From assembly GCA_032622095.1 (NCBI GenBank), contig CP136068.1, positions 137,769,989 through 137,833,988 on the forward strand: a DNA stretch of 64,000 nt, given 5' to 3'. Position numbers and translations under genes: made by a program. This document shows, piece by piece, positions 33,526-43,351 of this stretch (its first letter is position 1; every line of letters starts with the position of its first letter). The notes under the pieces were generated by a model. That model was not told where the DNA came from, did not search any database, and saw nothing but the letters and a program-made list of their open reading frames with translations. This DNA comes from Siphonodentalium dalli. Its lineage: Eukaryota > Mollusca > Scaphopoda > Gadilida > Siphonodentaliidae.

Positions 33526-34153
33526 CAGTAATGCCCTAAATAATCGACTCCTTAACCACAGCAGAATTATGTGTAATTTTTCAGGATTTAGTCAGAAATA
33601 TGGCTTGTTGTCATTCATCGGAAAGCTCTCAGTGAGAGCTTTCCGATGAATGGCAGCGAGCCATATTTCCGATTAAATCCTGAAAAATTACCCTCAGTGA
33701 GACCTCTCCGATGAATGGCAACAAGCCATATTTCCAACTAGATCCTGAAAAATTACCCTTAATTCTGCTGTGGTTAACCCTTTACCCAACAGAACGGCCC
33801 TGTGCCAATGCATTATCATATATATGCGAGTTGACCATAGGTCGCCTCGCATATATAAGAGAATGCATTGGCTTAACACATTATAATTTATAAAATTGTT
33901 AAAGAATGTAAGAAAAAATGGTAAAAAGTGTTAAAAAAAAGATTTTTTTTAGGCCAATGCATTCTCTTATATATGCGAGGTGACCTATGGCATAACTGTA
34001 ACTATCACAATGTGGTCAAGGAGCCGGTTCCAATGATATCCATATTTGTATGGTTCTATTGAGACAGACCGAAGATATTTTAGGCTGTTGAAGCTTTATT
34101 TGGCCGGTTTGTTGGGTAAAGGGTTAAGGAGTCGATTATTTAGGGTATTACTG
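33526..34153. mobile_element. TA-M MITE copy 4, interrupted by A9
   Basis: Ends CAGTAATGCCC and GGGTATTACTG with flanking TA (33524-33525, 34154-34155). It carries an extra internal duplication of the AGCTTTCCGATGAATGGCA arm. The right arm is split exactly at GGTTAAGGAG by a TTAA-A element. Confidence 0.9.
33774..34127 (-). mobile_element. TTAA-A MITE copy A9 (nested in TA-M)
   Basis: TTAA at 33774-33777 and 34124-34127. The second hairpin and part of the right arm are deleted. Other TA-M copies show the empty target GTGGTTAAGGAGTCG. Confidence 0.93.
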
Positions 34154-34155
34154 TA

Positions 34156-34530
34156 TATTGACTTCGTACATGTATGAAGTAATAACACTTTCACTTTTTG
34201 GGTTTATATGATGCCAATAACTTTTTGGCCAGAGTCATTGTTTGGGCTTCAGTGTGGGTCCCAGTGGCGTTTACCAGTAAATAAGCCTTTTTGGATGTAC
34301 TGGATCTATATTCAGGATGACACTCCTACAGTAATGCTCTAATTAATCGACTTCTTAACCACAGCAGAATTATGGGTAACTTTTCAGGATTTAGTCGGAA
34401 ATATGGCTTATGTTGCCATTACTCTATGTGGAAATTCAAGTAGTTAGTTGATTTGGATAAAATGGGGAATTCCTGTTTCAATATGATATCGCATGTGGAT
34501 CTCTGATATTCATATTTTCTCGATATATTG
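34156..34530. repeat. diverged duplicate of 32930-33200 with a TA-M insertion
   Basis: Matches the 32.9-kb segment over several blocks, including GGATAAAATGGGGAATTCCT. A shortened TA-M element (34329-34424) is present only here. Confidence 0.65.
34329..34424. mobile_element. TA-M MITE copy 5, shortened
   Basis: The left arm is complete (CAGTAATGCTCTAATTAATC ...) and the right end is reduced to CATTACTC. TA flanks at 34327-34328 and 34425-34426. The duplicate segment at 32.9 kb reads CTACTATGTGG without it. Confidence 0.8.
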
Positions 34531-35418
34531 AAGTAATGTTCCAGGCATGTCCCCCCCAACATGTCCGTCCGTCTTGTCTGTGTGTCCATAGACACAACTT
34601 TATCTGAGCTTGTATTCCTACATCTTTCTGTCAGTTTATTTGAAACTTTGCACAGATATTTAGTACCATGCGAACCTGTGCACCTGCGATTATGTCATTT
34701 ATGAGGTCCGTCTCACATTTTATGTGGAATTATCCCCCTTTTTTACTTTAGAAATTGTTTGCAACACTCAAATCAGTACAGGGTATGCCTATCTATCCAT
34801 CTATTTTTGCAACCGTCTTAACCTTTCCAGAGCATAACTTGAGTGTGTAAAACATTTCCACCACTGGCTGCCTTGGGGGGTCTCAGATGGGGGCCCTCTC
34901 TTGGCCTCTGCCTTGTATTCTAATATGAAAACTGACATCAATGTCATATTGCCATGGCTGTTCAAAGTTGCTAAAAACCTTAATAACTAATATAAAATAA
35001 ATAGGCACATATATAACAATTGATCATTTCAAACATAAAAATCGTGCACCTAATGGACTATTTGCTAATGGCATCCATAATATTTGATTACGAGATATAT
35101 CGTTTGGAATTCTTCAGGATATAGAGTATTTGTATAAGTGATCAAGGTGTATGACGCAGTATGAACCCAGCCATGAGTTAATTGTCTTTATGCCAACATA
35201 GCGTCCTTAACACCTCAGCATGCATTGTTAGCATTCAATGTTTAGAATCTATGATAGTTTGGTAGAATGAGGAATAATTCTTAGGCATAAAAGCACATGA
35301 ATTCGATCAAATGGTAACTTCTAGTATGTGATTTTACAGTTAACATTTGGATTATGTATTTCACCAAAACAACTCGCTGATTGAGGCAGATTCTTTTTTA
35401 ACATGGACACATTCTTCA
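34531..35418. other. no classified feature
   Basis: TTTGAAACTTTGCACAGATA near 34640 resembles motifs I associate with dispersed repeats in molluscs, but I cannot define an element. No coding exon seen. Confidence 0.4.
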
Positions 35419-35661
35419 TTAACCCTTTGAGTGCCAGGCCGATTTTTGTATCAACCCATATACCCTGTGCCAATGCATTCTCTTATATATGCGAGTCGAC
35501 CATAGGTCGCCTCGCATATATAAGAGAATGCATTGGCCTAACAATATTTGTTTTTTTTTTACAATTTTTTACAATTTTAATATATTTTATTATATTCTTT
35601 AACAGACTTATTGTGTAGGTTTCGGGCCGATTAGATCGGCCCCTGGCACTCAAAGGGTTAA
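35419..35661. mobile_element. TTAA-C MITE copy C2
   Basis: TTAACCCTTTGAGTGCCAGG to CCTGGCACTCAAAGGGTTAA, with one hairpin and a T-rich block; opposite in orientation to C1. Motifs GGCCGATT..GATCGGCC sit inside both ends. Confidence 0.93.
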
Positions 35662-36260
35662 TACTCTTGTGATTGCATGGTGGTATGAGTGATATTTCTG
35701 GTATTATCGGATATCAATGATCTACAAACCTTCGAAATTAGGAAAAATGTCACGCGGCAAAGTTAAACTTGTGGCATGTTAGATTCCACATGTTGAATTG
35801 GCGTTTTCCACAGCATTGCTTATTGCCATGGCCAAATTCAGGGATTGGATCTATGATGTGAAGGAGTGCTTCTCTGGATATTATGACCGAATATTAAAAT
35901 AGAATTTAGATATAAATACTAAAAGAAAGGTTATCAGTTGCTTGGTGAATTGGGGGGGGGGGGGGGGGGGGGGGGGTGTTAGTTAGGTCATGTTGATATA
36001 TGTGTGAACTGGTGAGATTTCTATTGGAATTACCTCCACCAACTGATGTTGTGATATGGCCATTTGCGGTTGAAATGATGATTCCAATTGTATGTAAGGA
36101 CCTTGTACTTTGGATAAAGTCTAAAATAGAACTTGATAATACAAGGCCACAGCTATGTGGACCTAATATTTGAATCCATTGAACACCAGAGCATTAAAAC
36201 AAATGAGTGCAAACACTAATTATTTCAAGATTAACGATTGCCTTTGCTTGATAATTGTAG
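35662..36260. other. intron sequence upstream of exon 2, with poly-G run
   Basis: Contains an uninterrupted run of 25 G at 35952-35976. Nothing else recognised before the acceptor. Confidence 0.6.
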
Positions 36261-36386
36261 GATACGGACATCGCTCAGCAGTTGGATAAGCTGAAGAACA
36301 CGAAGACACTGCTGCTGCAGAGAATCAACGAACTCAAGCTACAGATATTGGAGATAGAATCACAGGAAAATGAGGCTGTCAGAGAG
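36261..36386 (+). CDS. PHLDB: PHLDB/LL5-like exon 2 (42 codons, coiled coil)
   Basis: Acceptor AATTGTAG|GATACG, donor AGAGAG|GTAATT, both phase 0. It encodes a charged, leucine-heptad segment (DTDIAQQLDKLKN... ending SQENEAVRE) that begins the central PHLDB coiled coil. Length is exactly 126 nt. It follows a 25.6-kb intron holding the 60-bp satellite, and a TA-M element lies 58 bp downstream. Confidence 0.9.
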
Positions 36387-36444
36387 GTAATTCAATTTGT
36401 TTTGTATTGTTTCCTGGTCGCATATCCAGGTTCATTTACATGTA

Positions 36445-36672
36445 CAGTAATGCCCTAAATAATCGATTCCTTAACCACAGAAGAATTATGGGTAATTTTT
36501 CAGGATTTAGTCTGAAATATGGCTTGTTGCCATTCATCGGAAAGCTCTCCGTGAGAGTTAGGGCATTACTGCTTTCCGATGAATGGCAACAAGCCATATT
36601 TCCGACTAAATCCTGAAAAGTTACCCATAATTCTGCTGTGGTTAAAGGAGTCGATTATTTAGGGCATTACTG
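36445..36672. mobile_element. TA-M MITE copy 6
   Basis: CAGTAATGCCC to GGGCATTACTG with TA flanks (36443-36444, 36673-36674). An extra GTTAGGGCATTACTGC sits at the centre, suggesting a rearranged hairpin tip. Confidence 0.92.
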
Positions 36673-36674
36673 TA

Positions 36675-37133
36675 CATATGATGCAAGTTTTGATGGCATT
36701 CCTACAGAAATGTATCTGGAAGGAAAATTTATTTGAGAAGTAACAATGTCTTATGTTCAATTCACACCCCACCCCAACATCACCCTTCTATGATCCAATA
36801 ACTATTATACAGGACAAAACCTTATTTATAAAACTGTTATATTGAGGAAAAACACCATTATAATGAGTAAATATACTTTAAATATGCTGTTTTCAACATA
36901 AACATTATGGTACATGAGAGAGAAAGAAGTCACTTCTCCCTGGGGAAAAGATAGTGAGAAATGGGACATATTAGGGAAGAGATGTCTCCCATCTTCTAGG
37001 TTGGTCCCTGGATTTGTGATCCATAGAGAGGAAAAGTAACCTGATGATGTACCTGGGCGTGACCCGGTTGCTGGATTTTACATGGAGTGCAGTGATCCAT
37101 AGTGAAACAAACCTTTGCACCATATTTCTTTCA
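36675..37133. other. no recognised feature
   Basis: Nothing repetitive or coding recognised. Confidence 0.5.
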
Positions 37134-37971
37134 CAAGCCTGCAAATAGTGTGCCCGTCATTTGCAGGATGAGGTCCTCAGAGGGTGAATTTGGTGATGCT
37201 ATCCCACAAGGTGGACTAGTTTTGCCAAATTCACCCTCTAGGAACCTCATTCTGCTTAGGGCTCAACTGCTATGGGAGACCTAGGGTAGATCAGATTGAA
37301 TTTCCCCAGTTGAAGTTGGTGATGTTCACCCTTTAATCATTTACCCAACAGAACGGCCCTGTGCCAATGCATTCTCTTATATATGCGAGTCGACCATAGG
37401 TCGCCTCGCATATATAAGAGAATGCATTGGCTTAACACATTACAAATTATAAAATTGTTAAAGAATGTAAGAAAAAATGGTAAAAAGTGTTAAAAAAAGA
37501 TTTCTTTTTGGCCAATGCATTCTCTTATATATGCGAGGCGACCTATGGTCGACTCGCATATATAAGAGAATGCATTGGCACAGGGCATAACTGTGACTAT
37601 CACAATGTGGTCAAGGAGCCGGTTCCAATGATATCCATATTTGTATGGTTTTATTGAGACAGACCGAAGATATTTTAGGCTGTTGAAGCTTTATTTGGCC
37701 GGTTTTGGCCGGTTTGTTGGGTAAAGGGTTAATCACCTCAGTTATACATTTTATCTTCTGCAACTTAGGGGATATAAAAATTTCCCAGAAGGGAAAAAGT
37801 AGCTAAAAACAATGTTAATTTGAGACTACAGATACTTCCCAGAAGATGAGGACTAAGCAGAATAAGGTCCCCAGAGGGTGAATTTGGTGATGGTAGCCCA
37901 CTGTGCGGAATAGCATTACTATTACTGGGGACCTCATTCTGCAAATGACAGACACACTATTTGCTGGCTTG
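37134..37971. mobile_element. CAAG-2 element interrupted by A10
   Basis: Ends CAAGCCTGCAAATAGTGTG and CACACTATTTGCTGGCTTG, with AGAATGAGGTCCCC-type hairpins just inside each end. The interior (AGTTGAAGTTGGTGATGTTC; CAGATACTTCCCAGAAGATG) matches other CAAG copies. No flanking duplication is visible. Split by a TTAA-A element. Confidence 0.85.
37333..37732 (-). mobile_element. TTAA-A MITE copy A10 (nested in CAAG-2)
   Basis: TTAA at 37333-37336 and 37729-37732. The terminal CCC of the left end is mutated to TCA, so this copy might no longer be excisable. Confidence 0.92.
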
Positions 37972-38280
37972 TGTACAGGTAGTAAAGTCAAGTCACACGT
38001 AACAACTCGATATACATGTATTGTGCATGAGTCACAGGGTTATATGAGGGTAGTGTCAAGGGCTCTCCATCTCACTATTCATTAAGGAGAGACATGCCTT
38101 GTCACAACAAAAACATAATTTCTGATGGCTATTTGATTCAACATGTTTGGCTGTCAACGTTGACAGTTTTATATATCTATGTTTGTGACATTTCTTAAGA
38201 TTGATATTTGAGAACTTTACCTTGGCCTTCATAGCCCCTGTCAAATAATTTTACATTGTTCATACTTGACCAGCTGCATG
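37972..38280. other. no recognised feature
   Basis: Short intronic stretch without recognised repeats. Confidence 0.45.
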
Positions 38281-38282
38281 TA

Positions 38283-38496
38283 CAGTAATGCTCTTAAGTA
38301 ATCAACTTCTTAACCACAGCAGAATTATGGGTAACTTTTCAGGATTTAGTCGGAAATATGGCTTGTTGCCATTCATCGGAAAGCTGTCCCCAAGAGCTTT
38401 CTGATGAATGGCAACAAGCCATATTTCCGACTAAATCCTGAAAAGTTACTCATAATTCTGCTGTGGTTAAGAAGTCGATTACTTAGAGCATTACTG
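38283..38496. mobile_element. TA-M MITE copy 7
   Basis: CAGTAATGCTCTTAAGTAAT to GAGCATTACTG with TA flanks. Near-perfect ~100-bp arms make it one of the best preserved palindromes of the family. Confidence 0.93.
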
Positions 38497-38498
38497 TA

Positions 38499-39035
38499 TG
38501 TTATAAGGCAAAACACCTGAAATGTCAACAGAAAACAACAATTATTTCTTAAATAATTTGGCATGTCAGATGTAATCAAAAGTATTTAAAAAGTAATTCA
38601 AATACAATTCAAATACTCACCAAGTATTTGGTTACAATTACAATAGTTTGATTCCTAAAATTCATGATTTATACAATTACAATACAATTACATAAAAATT
38701 ACAGAATGTGATGTGTTCCTGTTGTTAAAGATATACAATCAATTTGTGGCATTTTGTTTTCTTACGGCTCTCGGAGCGTAGTAAGTGGGAGAACTCTATA
38801 TCTATCTGAAATTGCCTGAATGTTTCATGACAGTTCTAACTTCTAACTTCTAAAAATTGTAATGAAAAAATGTCCCAATTGATTATCACGTTATATAAGA
38901 AAATATAAAATCAATATTAATTTCCGGACAGGTGTATTCGACTTGTATTTATGAATTTATACTTCAGAAACTATATAAAATGTACTCAGGAAGAGATAAT
39001 CCGTCTATAATTTCTTAACTTGCTATATTTACCAG
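38499..39035. other. intron sequence before exon 3
   Basis: AT-rich; no element recognised. Confidence 0.5.
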
Positions 39036-39173
39036 TTGGAGATGGAGCGAGCGTTATTGGAGGGTGAGCATGAGAGAGAGATGGACAGACTACAGAAAGA
39101 ACAAGAAAGAATAATGATCATGAGGCAGCAACATGGTGAAATGATGGAGAAGGCAGCAAAACGCAGGGAGCAG
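39036..39173 (+). CDS. PHLDB: PHLDB/LL5-like exon 3 (46 codons, coiled coil)
   Basis: Acceptor ATATTTACCAG|TTGGAG, donor GAGCAG|GTCAGT, phase 0 on both sides. It encodes a continuous helix; the start LEMERALLEGEHEREMD corresponds to the conserved ..ALLdGE.. segment of vertebrate PHLDB coiled coils. It joins in frame to exons 2 and 4, consistent with no missing exon between them. Confidence 0.93.
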
Positions 39174-39232
39174 GTCAGTATGTTAACTGTCGTGTAGAGG
39201 ACCATCTAACTGTTATATATTTGGTATATATA

Positions 39233-39445
39233 CAGAAATGCCCTAAGTAATCGTCTCCATAACCACAGCAGAATTATGGGTAACTTTTCAGGATTTAGTC
39301 GGAAATATGGCTTGTTGCCATTCATTGGAAAGCTCTCGCGGAGAGCTTTCCGATGAATGGCAAAAAGCCATATTTCCGACTAAATCCTGAAAAGTTACCC
39401 ATAAATCTGCTGTGGTTAAGGAGTCGATTAATTAGAGCATTACTG
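39233..39445. mobile_element. TA-M MITE copy 8
   Basis: CAGAAATGCCC (one change) to GAGCATTACTG with TA flanks (39231-39232, 39446-39447), 58 bp after the exon 3 donor. Confidence 0.92.
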
Positions 39446-39447
39446 TA

Positions 39448-40098
39448 CTCTGTTGTGTTTAATTTTTGGGTATTCGAGCATGAAAACAGTTTGTGAATGC
39501 AAGCCAGCGAGTTCGCAAACTGTATTCATGCTCCAACCCTGAATATTCAGTGAAACAGGGCATGTTTATCTCAATTGTAATTCAATCCATACAAAAATTG
39601 AAATAAACTGTACAAAATGTGCTTTTATCGGCTCTACATGCCATGAAGTGAGATATCCTGTTACGGTAATAAAATCTCTGGGTATGTTCCATGGGTTTAC
39701 TCGGAACACTTCAACAGGGCCTGAACAACTCCCAGTCAATGTTATCTACAGTAAATATCTGTGAGCGGTTGACTCCATTACGCGACTCCTGGCTGCACGG
39801 TGACATATTTTACACTCGTTGTTATGATGTGGTTCTTTTCATTTAGATTCGCATGCTAAACACAACATTTTTTAACCAAAAAGTACCATCTGAAATTGGA
39901 CATTTTGTTTGCTATAGAATCTTCTTCATTCATTTTATATATTCTGAATGATTTAGACGGACACTAACAATTTATCAGTCAACTATAATGACTCTTTTGG
40001 GTATTTATATGTCTCACATTTAGTTTCTGAAAGGTTTTTTTCATTTATACAAAGCCAATGACATTACAAAATTATATTATATAAACAAATTTTTTTAT
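39448..40098. other. intron with one imperfect hairpin
   Basis: About 39470-39545 forms a hairpin (TATTCGAGCATGAAAACAGT .. GTATTCATGCTCC..GAATA). No other feature recognised. Confidence 0.5.
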
Positions 40099-40389
40099 TT
40101 AACCCTTCCTGGAGCATCCTGAAATTTTGCGAACACCCTGTGCCAATGAATTATCTTATATATGCAAGTCTCCCGTAGGGAGCCTCGCATATATATGAGA
40201 ATGTATTGGCCTAACAATACTTACCTTTACCTTGTAGGCCAGTACATTCTCTTATATAAGCGAGGCTCCCTATGGGTGACTTGTATATAATAAGCGAGGC
40301 TCCCTATGGGTGTCTCGTATATATAAGAGAATGCACTGGCACAAGATCTTTAATGCTGCAAAAGCAAAGCTCCTGTCATGAATAGTTAA
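40099..40389. mobile_element. TTAA-B MITE with a partly duplicated hairpin arm
   Basis: TTAACCCTTCCTGGAGCATC to GTCATGAATAGTTAA. The block AAGCGAGGCTCCCTATGGGT occurs twice (about 40258 and 40292), a local duplication within hairpin 2. Confidence 0.88.
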
Positions 40390-40486
40390 TATTGTAACTG
40401 GAGGTCTGGAATCCTGAACCCATCGTCAGATATGCCCCTGGTATTCCACATCAAGGAATTTGTTCTGGATGAGAATCTAGAGACAC

Positions 40487-40876
40487 TTAACCCTTTACCC
40501 AACAAACCGGCCAAAACCGGCCAAATAAAGCTTCAACAGCTTAAAATATCTTCGGTCTGTCTCAATAGAACCATACAAATATGGATATCATTGGAACCGG
40601 CTCCTTGACCACATTGTGATAGTTACAGTTATGCCCTGTGCCAATGCATTCTCTTATATATGCGAGTCGACCATAGGTCGCCTCGCATATATAAGAGAAT
40701 GCATTGGCCTTAAAAAAATCTTTTTTTACCATTTTTTCTTACATTCTTTAACAATTTTATAATTTTTAATGTGTTAAGCCAATGCATTCTCTTATATATG
40801 CGAGGCGACCTATGGTCGACTCGCATATATAAGAGAATGCATTGGCACAGGGCCGTTCTGTTGGGTAAAGGGTTAA
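40487..40876 (+). mobile_element. TTAA-A MITE copy A11
   Basis: TTAA at 40487-40490 and 40873-40876. The spacer between hairpins is slightly shorter than in A3. It abuts a TTAA-B element through a shared TTAA. Confidence 0.93.
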
Positions 40877-41123
40877 CCATTCCATGACTGGAGCTTGCTG
40901 AATTTTGCGAAAACTCTGTGCCAATGCGTTCTGTTATATATGTGAGTCTCCCAGAGGGAGCCTCACATATGTAAGAGAATACATTGGCCTAACAATATTT
41001 ATCTTGACCTTGTAAGCCAGTGACATGGTAGGTTATTATATATGCGAGGCTCCCTGTAAGAGAATGCACTGGCACATGATCTTTCATGCTGCACCAGAAC
41101 TGCTCCCGTCATGAAAGGGTTAA
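40873..41123. mobile_element. TTAA-B MITE sharing its left TTAA with A11
   Basis: TTAACCATTCCATGACTGGA to GTCATGAAAGGGTTAA (41120-41123). Hairpin 2 is broken by a small deletion. Confidence 0.88.
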
Positions 41124-41404
41124 TATTTCAGATCTCCAGTTACAACTGTTTTTTGGGGTTTAAATACTCTAAGAACAGTTAATATTTGTTCATTATATGT
41201 TCTTTCCCAATGAAAAAAGGTGTCACAATCGATAAAATATTTTTTAATATTTTGCTCCATTTTAGGAAATACTGATGGTAGGTAAAATAAACATATATAA
41301 CTCTGCATGATACTTAAGTAAAGATAACCTTAGAATATAACTTCTTCACAGGGGTCAGGTGTCTTAGTTTCTTCATGAAAATCACATAACATGGGATTAA
41401 AGCA

Positions 41405-41774
41405 TTCTCAACGACTCTGTCATTTCCGTTTGCTCAGAAATAACCTCTTCCATAAATAGAAACCATATTTGCGCTATGTTAAAATACACGACCCTGGTAT
41501 TAAGGCGATGACCTTGACTTGTTGATGCATAGCTGCGAAAGGATCAGAATTTATTCACTGCATGGCTGTATCAAACATAACCATACATTAAATAGCGATG
41601 CATGGTCATAAATAGTGTTAATTAGTTTAACAGACAAGTCTCCCTGTCAAAAGATGTATTTTTAGGTAGTATGCACATGATCAATCACGTGATTGAAATA
41701 GTCCAGCAGATATGGTGTCTATTTATGGAAGAGTTTATTTCCGTGTGAAGTTGAAATGGCCGAGTCGTTGAGAA
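41405..41774. mobile_element. unclassified element with ~60-bp terminal inverted repeats
   Basis: The left TTCTCAACGACTCTGTCATT ... CTCTTCCATAAATAGAAACC and right GGTGTCTATTTATGGAAGAG ... AGTCGTTGAGAA are inverted copies with ~80% match by eye. The interior is unrelated and non-coding. I could not identify a target duplication. Confidence 0.7.
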
Positions 41775-41892
41775 TGGAGACTAAAGGGGCATAACTGGCT
41801 TCAGTTTTTCAAATATGTTAGTATTTTACTGTTATGGAATGATTCTTGGATTAGTTTCTGTTTTTTATATCTATCATGATCATGATGAAAAT

Positions 41893-42660
41893 ACACAGAA
41901 GGACACAATTGTGTTAACCCTTTACCCAACAGAACGGCCCTGTGCCAATGCATTCTCTTATATATGCGAGTCGACCATAGGTCGCCTCGCATATATAAGA
42001 GAATGCATTGGCTTAACACATTAAAAATTATAAAATTGTTAAAGAATGTAAGAAAAATTGGTAAAAAGTGTTAAAAAAAGATTTTTTTTAGGCCAATGCA
42101 TTCTCTTATATATGCGAGGCGACCTATGGTCGACTCGCATATATAAGAGAATGCATTGTCACAGGGCATAACTGTAACTATCACAATGTGGTCAAGGAGC
42201 CGGTTCCAATGATATCCATATTTGTATGGTTCTATTGAGACAGACCGAAGATATTTTAGGCTGTTGAAGCTTTATTTGGGCGGTTTTGGCCGGTTTGTTG
42301 GGTAAAGGGTTAATGGGTTTGTCGATAGGCCACAAGTGCTATGGCGGAAGAATAGAACGAGAGTTCCAGCCTTGAGTTATATTCTTCCACAATGGTACTC
42401 ATGCCGTATCCACAAGCCCATTAACACAAATGCTGTTCTATATTTATTACACACCACTCGTCCTAGAATCGGTGAATTAAAAACAAATTACTTATAAGGT
42501 TTATTCAGGCACATACAGGACTTCTTTTGTCATCTGCGATAATTCTTTTATTTTATAGTTATATATAAAGGGAATGCCTTTTACATCATGTGATGTAGGG
42601 ATTTGTAAATATGAAACAGCAAGAACACTAATTCTAAGAACAATCGTGTAATAATTAGTT
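41893..42660. mobile_element. family G element copy 2, interrupted by A12
   Basis: The left arm ACACAGAAGGACACAATTGTG continues after A12 as TTAATGGGTTTGTCGATAGG, matching copy 1 (ACACAGAACG.. TAAATGGGTTTGTC). The hairpin is more decayed than in copy 1. The tail (GTTTATTCAGGCACATACAG; ATTTGTAAATATGAAACAGC; CGTGTAATAA) also matches. Confidence 0.82.
41914..42313 (-). mobile_element. TTAA-A MITE copy A12 (nested in family G)
   Basis: TTAA at 41914-41917 and 42310-42313; full length. Its insertion split the left arm of the G hairpin. Confidence 0.93.
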
Positions 42661-43351
42661 TACTCAGTGTTTGTGGAGAACTTCTGACTTGGAATAATGC
42701 TAATTTCATCAAAATTTAGACATTTTTTTTAACCAGGTCTGCCTCTTTAACGTTCTATTACTTATAGTGGGTTATGTGGGTTGGATATCTATACATATAT
42801 ATGTACTGGTGGGTTATGTTGGTTTGATATTTATACATATATACGTACTGGTGGGTTATGTTGGTTGGATATTTATACATATATATGTACTGGTGGGTTA
42901 TGTCGGTTGGATATTTATACATATATATGTACTGGTGGGTTATGTTGGTTGGATATTTATACATATATTTGTACTGGTGGGTTATGTTGGTTGGATATCT
43001 ATACATATATATTAGGCCCCTGCGAAGCTTCGAGATTCGATTCGATTCGCGAATCGGTCGTCCTGATTCGATTCGATTCGACTGTCCGATTCGAATATTT
43101 TCGAATCATTCATGATCAGACATCATATATACTTATATAGGCAATCAACAGTCATAACCCGATGAAAACAACCCAATTGTTATGCCCTATGAACAAAGAA
43201 ATTATCGAGCGGCTCGAGACATCGAGATCAAACGGATCACCGCATCGACCAATAATCTATAAATAGAACCAAGGTAGGTAATGTTGTAATGACTATTGAA
43301 GTGACGTAATTGGGAATTCACGAGGCGCGTGTTTACAAATACAAAACCAAA

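Noticed and set aside
43310-43351. Upstream TTG as transposase start
   Set aside because: Eukaryotic initiation at TTG is unlikely; the first ATG in frame (43352) lies just before the BED finger.
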